Notes: generated from the letters alone by a model not told the origin. A DNA stretch of 64,000 nt from an uncultured Eubacteriales bacterium (GCA_910583765.1 CAJTYS010000014.1:18783-82782), one strand, 5' to 3'; shown: positions 53,207-62,279, counted from the first letter of the stretch. Numbers and translations: made by a program.

Positions 53207-54103
53207 CTACAGGCCTGTCTTTTCTGCGATATACGTTCTTGCTTTTATGGCGTACTCCAGCGGGTTGGCTTTGGCCGGATCCTGCTCTGCTTCCACTACC
53301 GCCCAGCCTTGGTAGCCAGATGCCTCCAGCACCTGAAAGATCGGCGCAAAATCCACGTCTCCGTCCCCAGGCACAGTGAAGATCCCTTCTCTGACTCCCT
53401 TCAGGAAACTCCAGTTTTCCCGCTTTGCCTTCTCTGCCACCGGGCTTCGCATGTCTTTCAGATGCACGTGCCGGGTCCGATCCACATATTTTTTCAGTAC
53501 CTTCACTGGGTCGATGCCTGCCAGGGATAAATGGCCGCTGTCAAAGAGCAAATACACCAGCTCAGGATCCACAGATTCCATGAAACGGTCGATCTCTTCT
53601 TCCGTCTGCACCACGGTCCCTATGTGATGATGGAAGGTGAGACACATGCCTTTGTCCTTGGCGATCTTACCCAGTTTGTTCAGGCCTTCTGTCAGCAGCT
53701 GCCACTCCCGGTCATTCATCTCGTATTTTCCCTGAAACACCGGCTGATCCATGATTCCCTGGATGCTGTGGCTCTGCTCCGACACGCCGATAACCTTAGC
53801 GCCCATGGCTTTCAGAAAATCCGTCTGCCGGATGAACTCGGCTTCTGTTTCTTCATAAGGCTTTGAAATGAGAAAAGAAGAAAACCAGCAATTGCAGATC
53901 TGCAGCCCTCTCAGCGTCAGGGCTTTTTTCAGTTCTTCTTCCTCTTTGGGGTATTTGCCGCCGATCTCTGTTCCAGCAAAGCCTGCCAGAGCCATTTCGC
54001 TGACGCACTGCTGAAAGGTGTTTTCCTTGCCCAGATCCGGCATGTCGTCGTTAGTCCAACCGATGGGCGCGATTCCTAATTTGATCTTATTTTTATCTAA
54101 CAT
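53207..54103 (-). CDS. iolE: Inosose (2-keto-myo-inositol) dehydratase
   Basis: A 298-residue TIM-barrel of the AP-endonuclease-2 type. The IolE opening 'LGIAPIGWTNDDMPDLG' (near 8) and the metal-site strands 'LTFHHHIGTVVQT', 'YLLFDSGHLSLAG', 'HVHLKDMR' and 'VVEAEQDPA' are all present. It removes water from 2-keto-myo-inositol. Of two nearby ATGs, 54101-54103 has the better spacing from AAGGAGA. Confidence 0.93.
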   Translation of the reverse strand: MLDKNKIKLGIAPIGWTNDDMPDLGKENTFQQCVSEMALAGFAGTEIGGKYPKEEEELKKALTLRGLQICNCWFSSFLISKPYEETEAEFIRQTDFLKAMGAKVIGVSEQSHSIQGIMDQPVFQGKYEMNDREWQLLTEGLNKLGKIAKDKGMCLTFHHHIGTVVQTEEEIDRFMESVDPELVYLLFDSGHLSLAGIDPVKVLKKYVDRTRHVHLKDMRSPVAEKAKRENWSFLKGVREGIFTVPGDGDVDFAPIFQVLEASGYQGWAVVEAEQDPAKANPLEYAIKARTYIAEKTGL

Positions 54104-54126
54104 GGCCATTCTCCTTTATCTGCTTT

Positions 54127-54975
54127 TTATTTTGCCTGAAAAGGCGTGTTGAACACTTGGATATGATGGGTCACGTTCTGGTAGACCCCTTGCTCCATGG
54201 CTTCGTTGAGCCCAAAATAATCCGGTTTATCTGTTTTCGCCAGATAAGCGGCCGCCTGGCGGGTCAGACTGTTAAAGCTGGCGGTGGCGATGTTCACCTT
54301 GCGGATCCCCAGACTGATGGCCCTTTGAAAATCCGTGTCCGAGATGCCGCTGCCGCCGTGAAGCACCAGAGGCGTTTCCACTTTTTCGCGGATGGCCCGC
54401 AATACGTCAAAGGCCAGATTGGGTGCCGAAGGGTAGTTCCCATGGGCGTTGCCGATAGCTACCGCCAATGCGTCCACACCTGTTTTCCGGCAAAAGACAG
54501 CCGCGTCTTCCGGATCCGTGCAGCGGATCCCATGATCGCTCTTTCCATCTTCGCTGCCGCCTACCAGACCCAACTCCGCTTCCACTGTGGCTCCATGATC
54601 CCTTGCCAGACTGACTGCCTGTTTTGTCTTTTCTATGTTCTCTCCAAAAGGCAGCGCCGAAGCGTCCAGCATCACTGAGGTAAAGCCCATGTCCAAAGCC
54701 TGCTTTACGGTTTCCAAAGTCAGGCCGTGATCCAGGTGCACCGCGATGTCCACCTTAGCTTTCCTTGCCGCGCTGAGCATCATGGGCCCCATCAGGTGAA
54801 GCGGCGAATGGGCCAGCCTCACCTCTGCGATCTGCAGGATAATGGGCGTGTTTTCTTCTTCTGCGGCTCTCACCGCGCCGCGTATCATTTCCATGTTGCC
54901 TACGCTGAAAGCGCCGTATCCAATGTTTTTCTCCTGCGCTTGCTTCAGCAGCGTTTTCATTGTCACCAGTGCCAT
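54127..54975 (-). CDS. iolJ: Class II aldolase, probable 5-dehydro-2-deoxyphosphogluconate aldolase
   Basis: A 282-residue class II FBA-family enzyme with zinc ligands in 'DIAVHLDHGLTLE' (His near 82), 'EAELGLVGG' and 'NYPSAPNLAFDVLRAIREKVETPLVLHGGSGISD'. In this operon it splits the IolC product to DHAP and malonic semialdehyde. It is a paralogue class of fructose-bisphosphate aldolase; the context decides the call. Confidence 0.9.
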   Translation of the reverse strand: MALVTMKTLLKQAQEKNIGYGAFSVGNMEMIRGAVRAAEEENTPIILQIAEVRLAHSPLHLMGPMMLSAARKAKVDIAVHLDHGLTLETVKQALDMGFTSVMLDASALPFGENIEKTKQAVSLARDHGATVEAELGLVGGSEDGKSDHGIRCTDPEDAAVFCRKTGVDALAVAIGNAHGNYPSAPNLAFDVLRAIREKVETPLVLHGGSGISDTDFQRAISLGIRKVNIATASFNSLTRQAAAYLAKTDKPDYFGLNEAMEQGVYQNVTHHIQVFNTPFQAK

Positions 54976-55002
54976 GGTAAACTCCCCTTTCCCTGCTTGT
55001 TC

Positions 55003-55908
55003 TTATTTCCCCAGCAATTCCTTTTCGATCCGTTCTCTGGCTGCCGGAGCCTGGCGGTTCATTTTTTCCGGGAATCCAAAGTAGGATACCGCCGCGATGG
55101 ACTCGCCGCCTACTGGAAATGTTTTTTCCGCGAATTTCATGTCTCTCAAGGTTTGGAAGATCGTGTCGAAATCCACGTCTCCCTCACCCATGCCCAGGTG
55201 CTGGTGCACTGTCACGTCCGCGGAGCCTCTGCCGTTTAGCCAAGGCGGATTGACGATGTAGCGGCAATCTTTTACCTGGTTGAAGGTATCGGCAAAGAGC
55301 ACGTGGGAAAGATCATCGCCCGCATATTCTAACATGTGTTTCACATCTCCTTTTCCCTGGTCATAAAAGAAACCATGGGCTGCGGCGTATACGTATTTCA
55401 GATGATCCGAGCGGAAAGATTTCACCAGGTCACAGCATTCATCATTAAGCTCGCAGAAATCGTAAGGATGAGACTGGATCTCCACCCGGATGCCTTCTTT
55501 CTCAAAGAGCGGCAGCAGTTCTTCCACTGAACGAAACCACATGCCATTGCAGATTTCCTGCTGGTTCGGGTCACCGGACAATTCGGTGTTGATCACCTGC
55601 ACGCCCAGGTTCACCGCCACTTCCACTAGCTTCTTCCAGTTGGCCACAGCAAACTGCCGTTGTTCTTCCGTTGGGCCGGACCAACGGTAAACACAGATGA
55701 GAGAAGAGATCTCCACCCCTGTTTCTTTCAGCGCTTTCTTGTATTCCTGTTCGCATTCCCGGGAAAAGAGGGGATGCTTGTAAAAAGGATTGATCCTCGG
55801 GTGCGGCGACTGTTCGATGTATTTGTATCCCCAATCCGCCACCTGGTGGACCATTCTGTTAATCTCCATCTGCTTTGCCAGCACGTCTACGTCAAATGCG
55901 ATTTTCAT
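55003..55908 (-). CDS. iolH: Sugar phosphate isomerase/epimerase-type TIM barrel, IolH-like
   Basis: A 301-residue protein beginning 'MKIAFDVDVLAKQMEINRMVHQVADWGYKYIEQSPHPRINPFYKHP', which closely follows B. subtilis IolH as I remember it. Metal-site residues occur in 'VEIQSHPYDFC' and 'HLGMGEGDVDFDTIFQTL'. The precise reaction of IolH is not established. Its ATG overlaps the transporter-fusion stop by 4 bp. Confidence 0.85.
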   Translation of the reverse strand: MKIAFDVDVLAKQMEINRMVHQVADWGYKYIEQSPHPRINPFYKHPLFSRECEQEYKKALKETGVEISSLICVYRWSGPTEEQRQFAVANWKKLVEVAVNLGVQVINTELSGDPNQQEICNGMWFRSVEELLPLFEKEGIRVEIQSHPYDFCELNDECCDLVKSFRSDHLKYVYAAAHGFFYDQGKGDVKHMLEYAGDDLSHVLFADTFNQVKDCRYIVNPPWLNGRGSADVTVHQHLGMGEGDVDFDTIFQTLRDMKFAEKTFPVGGESIAAVSYFGFPEKMNRQAPAARERIEKELLGK

Positions 55909-58007
55909 TGATCAGTTCCTCCTTCTTTTCTTTGGATGTAGTCTATGATCAGCTCTACTGCCAGATCCACGCCTGTTCGGGAAACATTGATGACCAGATC
56001 GTAAGCCTCCGGGTCATCTCGTTCTGTTCCGGTAAAGCGTTTGTAGTATTCGTTTCTCAATGCGTCTCTCCGCTTTAATTCCTTGAGGCTGGCACCATCG
56101 TAATCCTGCGCGCCTTCCTTTGCCCGGTAGTCATCATCCGCGCAGATGAAGAACGAGTACGCATGAGGTTCACCGCTGAGCACCGCGTTGGCGCATCTTC
56201 CCAAGAACACGCCCGGCTCTTGCTGCGACAGCTCGGTGATGATCTCGCTCTGGACCTTGTACATGTCCGCACCTTTGTAATCTTCCGCTGTGCCGTTTCT
56301 CGTATAGGCGTACGGCGTGAAGGTCTGCTTGGCGTTTTTATCGTAATTGTAGGAATCGATGATGGAGCGGAGTTCTTCCAGATCTGATTCCCGGATCCCC
56401 AGTTTTTCCCCCATACCGCAGATGATCTTGCTGTCATACAGCTGACAGTCCAAAGCTTTTGCCACTTCCTGCGCGACCCGCTTTCCGCTGCTGCCGTAGA
56501 GTCTGCCGATAGCTACGTTCACTTGGTTGCCGCTGCTTTTTTCCGGCGATCCCGAGGCTGCGGCCAGTTCATTGAGATCCGCCTTTTTTTCTCTGGCGAT
56601 CAGTTCCCGCATCATCTTGTCGTAAATTTTATCCAGTCCATAGCAGGCGGCTATGAGGAACATGACGATCCAGATGAAGATAGGGATGTACAGGTAAAAA
56701 AGTTTGATGGTGCTGATGGCCGCTTCTGTCTGCTCGGCGGCAGTGGCTTTCAAGCCATCGAAAGCCGCCGCTGAAAGGGCTGCGCCCATGATGGCTGAGG
56801 TAAAGCCAGAACCTGCTTTCTGTCCCATGCTCATGGAAGAGAACATGAGCGCTTCCACCCGCAGGCCTGTCTTCCACTGCCCGTATTCAATGGCATCGCT
56901 TGGCAAGGAGTACTGCACCCCATAGAACGGGGCGATTCCCAGACCTCTCATGACGCAAGTGACAACCCCCAGAGGCACGCTGGTGATGTCCATCAGGAAC
57001 AGCAGCTGCCCGGCGATTCCTAGCAGGCAGCCGGCGCAGATCAGGTTCCGCTTGCCGAATTTAGGCAGGATCTTTGGCAGCAGAGCGATGCCTAAGATAG
57101 TGGCCACTTTTTCTGACGCGGACAGCGGCATGACCAGATCCACATCACCCAGCACATACTGGCAATAGTAGGTAAGGTCCGTGCCGATGATCACTTGATA
57201 CGCGGTATAGGCGATCATCAGCCCCAGGGCGATGAGGAAATAGCGATTGGTGAAGGTGATCTTGAAGGTGGTCCAAAACGGGATGTCCTCGTCAGATTTT
57301 TCCTGCTTTGCCACCTTGACCCGTTCTGTGCAGGTAGCATATGTATTACAGAGGATAGCCACGGAAATCACCGCATAGCCTGCTGTCACCAGGATCCAGG
57401 CCAGCTGCGGGTTATCGATAGTTTCTGCCAGGGTGTTGATCAGCGGCAGCGTGAAAGCCGTGATGATCATGCTGGCGGTGATGGACAGGATCATTCGGAT
57501 ATTGCAGATAATGTCCCTTTCCCGCCTGTCTCTGCTCATGAGAGAACCCAGCGCATGAAACGGCTGGCTGATGGCTGTATAGACCACGGTGTTCATGATG
57601 TTATAAGTGACAAACGCATAAATGATCTTGCCCGTGTCACCCAGGGGCGGCATGGTGAAAAGCACCACAGCCGCCAAAGCGTAAGGAACGGTCATGCGCA
57701 GGATCCAGATACGGGATTTTCCATATTTGGAATGGGTCCGGTCGATGAGCGTCCCCATGATCACATCGGAAAAGCCGTCAAACACCCTGGAAACCAACAT
57801 GATCATCCCCACAGCGCCTGCCGAGATCCCCACCACATTGGTGTAGAAATAGACCAGCAGCGTCATGGTCATGGTGTACATCAGGGTCAAAGCCGGGTCG
57901 CCAAAGCAGTAAGCCAGCTTTTCCGCAAGAGGTACTTTGATGAACTCGTTCATATCTTTTCCCTTTTGCTTGTAGTTGAGCAATTCAGGGATTCCGCCTT
58001 TTTTCAT
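55905..58007 (-). CDS. GPH-family symporter fused to a cytidylate-kinase-like domain
   Basis: A 700-residue fusion. Residues about 20-480 are a twelve-helix GPH/MFS carrier ('LAYCFGDPALTLMYTMTMTLLVYFYTN', 'DGFSDVIMGTLIDRTHSKYGKSRIW', 'SLPSDAIEYGQWKTGLRVEALMFS'). After a 30-residue linker, residues about 500-700 match the Cytidylate_kin2 family: P-loop 'IGRLYGSSGKRVAQEVAKAL', 'FLGRCANAVL', 'LKRRDALRNEYYKRFTGTERDDPEAYDLVINVS'. The carrier presumably imports inositol; the kinase-like part may regulate it. The chosen ATG (58005-58007) has GAGGTGAT upstream; ATG 57951-57953 is an alternative. No frameshift joins the parts: the frame is continuous. Confidence 0.88.
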   Translation of the reverse strand: MKKGGIPELLNYKQKGKDMNEFIKVPLAEKLAYCFGDPALTLMYTMTMTLLVYFYTNVVGISAGAVGMIMLVSRVFDGFSDVIMGTLIDRTHSKYGKSRIWILRMTVPYALAAVVLFTMPPLGDTGKIIYAFVTYNIMNTVVYTAISQPFHALGSLMSRDRRERDIICNIRMILSITASMIITAFTLPLINTLAETIDNPQLAWILVTAGYAVISVAILCNTYATCTERVKVAKQEKSDEDIPFWTTFKITFTNRYFLIALGLMIAYTAYQVIIGTDLTYYCQYVLGDVDLVMPLSASEKVATILGIALLPKILPKFGKRNLICAGCLLGIAGQLLFLMDITSVPLGVVTCVMRGLGIAPFYGVQYSLPSDAIEYGQWKTGLRVEALMFSSMSMGQKAGSGFTSAIMGAALSAAAFDGLKATAAEQTEAAISTIKLFYLYIPIFIWIVMFLIAACYGLDKIYDKMMRELIAREKKADLNELAAASGSPEKSSGNQVNVAIGRLYGSSGKRVAQEVAKALDCQLYDSKIICGMGEKLGIRESDLEELRSIIDSYNYDKNAKQTFTPYAYTRNGTAEDYKGADMYKVQSEIITELSQQEPGVFLGRCANAVLSGEPHAYSFFICADDDYRAKEGAQDYDGASLKELKRRDALRNEYYKRFTGTERDDPEAYDLVINVSRTGVDLAVELIIDYIQRKEGGTDQ

Positions 58008-58036
58008 TGGTATCACCTCTCGGTTTTTAGAAATAT

Positions 58037-58867
58037 TTAGAAATATTTTGCTACGAACGCTTTTGTTACCTCTGCCGCCTTTTTCACGTTTTCATCGTGG
58101 GAAAGCTGATAATACTCTGGTCTGAACTCTTCGATGGTGCACACGCCGTCAAAGCCGATTTCCTTCAGCGCCGCTGCGATCCCCTTGTGGTCGATCACCC
58201 CTTCTTCGGGCCACAGCCGCTTGTCGTCACCGCAGGACCCCAGCGGAAGATCTTCACAGTCATTGAGGTGATAGGCGAAAATCTTTTCGCCGTCAGCCGC
58301 TCTCAGGTCTTCCAGATCAGAGCACATTTCATGGAAGTGGAAGGTATCCACTGTGATGCCCACGTTTTCTCTGTCCACGGTCTTCACAACATCGTAGGCT
58401 GTTTTGAACTGGTTGATGGAGCAGTTTGGCGCACCGCAGAATTCCAGGGAAATCTTGATGTCCTTGCCGACTTTATCGGACAAATATCTGAGCCTTTCCA
58501 CAGCCTCTTCCTTGATTTCGCTCACGGATTTATCCTTTACGTCAAAGGATGGAACTGTGATAAGCATTTTCATACCGATAGCCGCACAGACCTTTTTGAT
58601 GAATTCTGTTTCTTCGTCAATTTCCTTGACTCCTGCTTCGTCTCTCTGGTTGAAGAAGATCAGGGTGTTGTAAGCCCATGGCTTCAAGTTGTGGTTCGCA
58701 AACCAATCCGCCAATTCTTCCAAGGTGTGCGCTTTTAAGTAATCCTTCACACAGTCAAAGCGGATCTCAATATAATCGAACCCATATTTTTCACAAGCCT
58801 CCAGGTCTGCCATGAGAGACTGTCCTTTGCATTCCAGCGCTGTCGCTTCGTTAAATCCAAGCTTCAT
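58037..58867 (-). CDS. iolI: Inosose isomerase
   Basis: A 276-residue TIM barrel whose sequence follows B. subtilis IolI ('MKLGFNEATALE...DLEACEKYGFDYIEIR', 'NTLIFFNQRDEAG', 'ISLEFCGAPNCSINQF', 'NVGITVDTFHFHEMCSDLEDL', 'IEEFRPEYY'). It converts 2-keto-myo-inositol to the 1-keto isomer, feeding scyllo or chiro forms. The metal ligands Glu142/Asp174/His200/Glu246-type positions are conserved. It lies 13 bp from iolG. Confidence 0.92.
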   Translation of the reverse strand: MKLGFNEATALECKGQSLMADLEACEKYGFDYIEIRFDCVKDYLKAHTLEELADWFANHNLKPWAYNTLIFFNQRDEAGVKEIDEETEFIKKVCAAIGMKMLITVPSFDVKDKSVSEIKEEAVERLRYLSDKVGKDIKISLEFCGAPNCSINQFKTAYDVVKTVDRENVGITVDTFHFHEMCSDLEDLRAADGEKIFAYHLNDCEDLPLGSCGDDKRLWPEEGVIDHKGIAAALKEIGFDGVCTIEEFRPEYYQLSHDENVKKAAEVTKAFVAKYF

Positions 58868-58880
58868 CGATCCTTACCTC

Positions 58881-59885
58881 CTATTTGTAAAATTCCGGTT
58901 TTTCTACCGCGGTGACCACTTTTTCAATCTGGCCGCTTTCCTGAGCCTTTACCAGCGCATCGGCGGTAACGGCTGCCAAATATCCATCCCACGCCGTCGG
59001 GCCGTTGATCACGCCCTCTGCCGCGCAGTCCACCCAGTTTTGCACTTCCGTGTCATAGGCATCTTTGAATCTTACGAAGCAGTCTGTGTCAATGGCAGAT
59101 GCTGCTGCCGCATTTTTGCGGATGGATGGGTACGGCGGCTGCGCCATTTTGATCGCTCCGTCCTCGCAGACCACTTCACAGTTGATGTCATAGCCGAATT
59201 TGCAGTTCACGAACACTTCTACATCAATGCACACGCCTTTTTTCGTCCTCATGAGCATGATCTGTGGATCCTTCAATGCTGAATGAGAGTATTTTGTCAC
59301 TCTTGGCAGGATCACCTGCACGGATTCGTATTCATCGTCCACCAGCCAGTGAAGGGTGTCGATTTCATGGATAGCCGTGTCATAAACTGCCATAGGCGTG
59401 TCGTAGTTGGTTCCCACTTCTGGATTTCTGTGGGTGCAGTGAAGCATCAGCGGTTCACCATAAGCGCCTGACTGGAGCGCTTCTTTCACCTGTATGTAAC
59501 CTTTGTCATAGCGTCTCATGAATCCCAACTGGATCAGATGTTTTCCCGCTTCCGCTTCTGCCTTTACCACTTTCAGACAATCTTCCGCCGTGGTGCAGAG
59601 AGGCTTTTCACAGAAGACCCGCTTCCCCGCTTTAATGGCTTCCAGCAATGGTTCCACATGGGCGAATCCCGGGGAGACAATGAAAACAGCTTCTACTTCC
59701 GGCGCTTGGATCAGTTCCTTGCCTGTGGCATAAATCTTTCCGCCGCAGATCTCTGCCGCTTTCTTGGCGTTTTCCTCTACCACATCTGTCACGGCTACGA
59801 CTTTCGCGCCCTGAATCTTACTTGTTAAACGTTCGATATGGTCTCTTCCCATTCCACCGCATCCAATAACTCCTATGTTCAGCAT
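58881..59885 (-). CDS. iolG: Inositol 2-dehydrogenase (Gfo/Idh/MocA family)
   Basis: A 334-residue NAD(P)-dependent oxidoreductase with Rossmann motif 'NIGVIGCGGMGRDH' (near 3), 'EKPLCTTAEDC' (near 95) and the catalytic Lys/Asp/His pattern 'YDTAIHEIDTLHWLVDDEY' (near 170). It takes myo-inositol to 2-keto-myo-inositol, the first step. The ATG at 59883-59885 has AAGGAGG upstream; the frame is open to 60083 without a site. Confidence 0.92.
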   Translation of the reverse strand: MLNIGVIGCGGMGRDHIERLTSKIQGAKVVAVTDVVEENAKKAAEICGGKIYATGKELIQAPEVEAVFIVSPGFAHVEPLLEAIKAGKRVFCEKPLCTTAEDCLKVVKAEAEAGKHLIQLGFMRRYDKGYIQVKEALQSGAYGEPLMLHCTHRNPEVGTNYDTPMAVYDTAIHEIDTLHWLVDDEYESVQVILPRVTKYSHSALKDPQIMLMRTKKGVCIDVEVFVNCKFGYDINCEVVCEDGAIKMAQPPYPSIRKNAAAASAIDTDCFVRFKDAYDTEVQNWVDCAAEGVINGPTAWDGYLAAVTADALVKAQESGQIEKVVTAVEKPEFYK

Positions 59886-59934
59886 TTTTAGTTCCTCCTT
59901 TCCCTTTTCGGGGGTGTTTCCTGTTGTTGGGTTT

Positions 59935-59963
59935 ATCATAGCACTGTGTGCACGTGAACGCAA
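59935..59963 (-). promoter_or_regulatory. iolG promoter with LacI-type operator
   Basis: TTGCGT (59958-59963), 17-nt spacer, TATGAT (59935-59940) on the minus strand. The operator TGCGTTCACGTGCACACAG occupies 59944-59962, filling the spacer and -35. A near copy stands before the lacI gene. Confidence 0.8.
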
Positions 59964-60014
59964 CCCCTTTTTTGAAATTTCTCGTATTTTTCTTGCTTTT
60001 TCGCTTTTTTGTAT

Positions 60015-60050
60015 AAAAAAATAACCGTGCACCTGCACAGTTATTTTTTT
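60015..60050 (-). terminator. Intrinsic terminator of the lacI-type gene
   Basis: Minus-strand stem of 17-nt arms (AAAAAAATAACTGTGCA with its partner, one G-U pair) and a 2-nt loop, ending in a run of T. It separates the regulator transcript from the iolG promoter. The stem also has GTGCAC-like parts. Confidence 0.8.
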
Positions 60051-60098
60051 CCCAAAACGCAAACGAACTTCATCTTCATCCATGCTCCGAATGCTATT

Positions 60099-61127
60099 TT
60101 AGATATTGTATCGATTTTTAATGACGATTTCCGTATATTGCAGTTCTTCCTTTGGCCAGTCGTTGTCCATAATGCCTCTCAACAAAATCATGATAGGCTC
60201 ATACCCCTGCACATGGGCCTCCTGGCCAATAAGAAAGTTGATCTCGCCTCTTTTCAAATAATTCAGATTTGCTTCTAAAAAGTCATGACCCACGACTTTC
60301 AGAGATCCTTTTCTTCCTGCCTTTTCGATGGCCTGGCAAACGCCTGCTTTCCCATGCCCTGTAATGTAAATGCCCTTTAAGAAGGGATGTTGTCTCAGCT
60401 CTTCCTCAACGATCTTTTCTGCGATCCAGTCATCATCATAGGAACACCGGATATCCACAATGCGCATGTCTGGATAGGAACGCTCCAATTCTTTTTGAAA
60501 TCCCCGAACCCTGTCCTGCAAAGCGGGATTGGACGCATGGCCGGAAACCACGGCCACGTCTCCTCTGCTATCTGTCATTTCTGCCATGAGTCCCGCGGCT
60601 GCGGCCCCACTTCGCTTTGCGTTCTGCCCCACAAAGCACCTGCGCTTTGTCCCAGGCAAATCAGCGTTGAAGGTGACCACTGGAATCTCATATTCTTCCG
60701 CGAAACGGTCGATGGTCTGCTGGAGCAGCATGTCCTCGGAAGGCAGCAGGGCAATACCCTGTGCGTGATCAGCGTGCATTTCCTCCATGAGCCGGATCAG
60801 GGCTGCCGTGTCCACGTCTTCAATCTCCTCGATCCACACGCTGCCGCCCATGCTTTCCGCTTCTCTTTTCGCTTCCATCGCTCCCTCTTTCACCAGCTGC
60901 ATGAAGGGCGTTTGCGCTGATTGGATGATAAAGCCAATCTTTATTTTTCGCTTGGCCATAGCAAGGGCGCGTCCGGCTTTGCTGGGCTGGTAGCCTAATT
61001 CCTTGGCGATCTGTTTGATCCGCTCCTCCACCTCTGGCTTGATCCTACCCCTGTTGTTCAGCGCCCGATCCACTGTCCCTCGGGAAACGCCAGCCTGTTC
61101 TGCGATTTTTTGTAATGTCACTGCCAT
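60099..61127 (-). CDS. LacI-family regulator of the iol operon
   Basis: A 342-residue regulator with HTH 'VTLQKIAEQAGVSRGTVDRALNNRGRIKPEVEERI' (residues 3-37) and a periplasmic-binding-protein-like effector domain ('IGFIIQSAQTPFMQLVKEGAMEA', 'GKAGVCQAIEKAG...VVGHDF'). GGAGG precedes ATG 61125-61127. It likely binds an inositol-pathway sugar and represses at the shared operators. Confidence 0.92.
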   Translation of the reverse strand: MAVTLQKIAEQAGVSRGTVDRALNNRGRIKPEVEERIKQIAKELGYQPSKAGRALAMAKRKIKIGFIIQSAQTPFMQLVKEGAMEAKREAESMGGSVWIEEIEDVDTAALIRLMEEMHADHAQGIALLPSEDMLLQQTIDRFAEEYEIPVVTFNADLPGTKRRCFVGQNAKRSGAAAAGLMAEMTDSRGDVAVVSGHASNPALQDRVRGFQKELERSYPDMRIVDIRCSYDDDWIAEKIVEEELRQHPFLKGIYITGHGKAGVCQAIEKAGRKGSLKVVGHDFLEANLNYLKRGEINFLIGQEAHVQGYEPIMILLRGIMDNDWPKEELQYTEIVIKNRYNI

Positions 61128-61144
61128 AAAAACGCCTCCGATTA

Positions 61145-61163
61145 TGCGTTCTCGTACACGCAT
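61145..61163. promoter_or_regulatory. LacI-type operator before the lacI gene
   Basis: TGCGTTCTCGTACACGCAT; it is within a 20-bp palindrome ATGCGT...ACGCAT (61144-61163). It matches the iolG operator at 15 of 19 positions. It lies 7 nt or more after the expected transcription start, so binding would block elongation (autorepression). Confidence 0.8.
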
Positions 61164-61177
61164 ATATTTATGAATGC

Positions 61178-61206
61178 ATTATAGACCTTTTTGCCACTGT
61201 GCGCAA
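61178..61206 (-). promoter_or_regulatory. Promoter of the lacI-type gene
   Basis: TTGCGC (61201-61206), 17-nt spacer, TATAAT (61178-61183) on the minus strand. Confidence 0.7.
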
Positions 61207-61331
61207 GGGTAAATTCACGCTCATGTCGCCACGCCAGTATGTGAAAAAGCTGTCCTCACCATGGCAAGGGCAGCTTTCCGTTGATTTTTATCATGCGTTG
61301 CTATATTCTCAAATCTGATCTTTCACTCTGA

Positions 61332-62279
61332 TCAGGCATCGTAATCCTTGATGATCGGCGGAATCTGAGACATCATGTTGTCGATGTCCTCGAACATCGC
61401 GCTCTTGGTGGTTCCCATTTTGCTGACCCGATTGATGTGCTGCTTCACTTCCTGATACTGTTCTTTCATTTTTTCAAAGAAACCGCACACAGTCTGCAGC
61501 TCCATCCTGGAAGCATCGATGACTTGGGAGATTTCCGTTTGTACGGATGTCGCGCCTTCTGCCGCCTGGGTGATGCTATCGAACATTTCATAGGTTTCGT
61601 CCACTTTTGACAAACTTTCACCTAATGCCTGATGAGAAGTATGGATGCTGCTGCTCAGTTCACTGGCTCCAGACTCCACATCACCGATACTGGAATCCAC
61701 AGTGCCAACCAATTCTTTGATTTCCTCGGACAGTTTTTTCACTTCGCCGGCCACTACAGCAAAGCCCTTACCCTGCTCTCCTGCACGCGCGGCTTCTATG
61801 GACGCATTGATGGAAAGGATGTTGGTCTGATCCGCGATGGACACGATCTGATTCATACACCCTTTGATTTCCTGCAGGGATGCTTGGAAAGTTTCAAAAG
61901 TCTCCTGCATTTTATCGAAATATGTTTCCACCACAAGAGAACTGTTTCTCAGCTCTTCCACTTCGTTCTGGGCCTGGACCACGGACTGCGAAATGTTGTC
62001 TTTCACAGACTCGAATTGACCGGACACATCATTGATATTGGAAAAAGTCTGCTCAAAATCTTCTAAAGTTCCTCTGAAATGTTCCGATTCTTCGAGCACC
62101 TGGCCAAAGGATTTTTTCACCATGCTCAATTCGTTCAGAGAATCCACTTCCCCTTGCACAAGGTCATGATGATATCCCTTAAGGGTTTCGATCACATAGA
62201 CTATGGGATGCAGGCTCTTGTTCGTCTTACTGATCTTGGGCTGCGGTTGTTCTTGCTGATTTTTTCTCCAAAAGCTCAT
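61332..62279 (-). CDS. Soluble methyl-accepting chemotaxis protein
   Basis: A 315-residue chemoreceptor-like protein without any membrane helix. It is a long coiled coil with the signalling tip 'IADQTNILSINASIEAARAGEQGKGFAVVAGEVKKLSEEI' near 150-190. No N-terminal sensor domain is present, so it probably takes signal from a partner; the FIST protein gene lies 13 bp upstream on the same strand. GGGAGG precedes ATG 62277-62279. Confidence 0.9.
   Translation of the reverse strand: MSFWRKNQQEQPQPKISKTNKSLHPIVYVIETLKGYHHDLVQGEVDSLNELSMVKKSFGQVLEESEHFRGTLEDFEQTFSNINDVSGQFESVKDNISQSVVQAQNEVEELRNSSLVVETYFDKMQETFETFQASLQEIKGCMNQIVSIADQTNILSINASIEAARAGEQGKGFAVVAGEVKKLSEEIKELVGTVDSSIGDVESGASELSSSIHTSHQALGESLSKVDETYEMFDSITQAAEGATSVQTEISQVIDASRMELQTVCGFFEKMKEQYQEVKQHINRVSKMGTTKSAMFEDIDNMMSQIPPIIKDYDA

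Noticed and set aside
57195..58040. 281-codon rightward frame rich in His, Asp and Gly
   Set aside because: It is the complement of the transporter helices and has no plausible start site.
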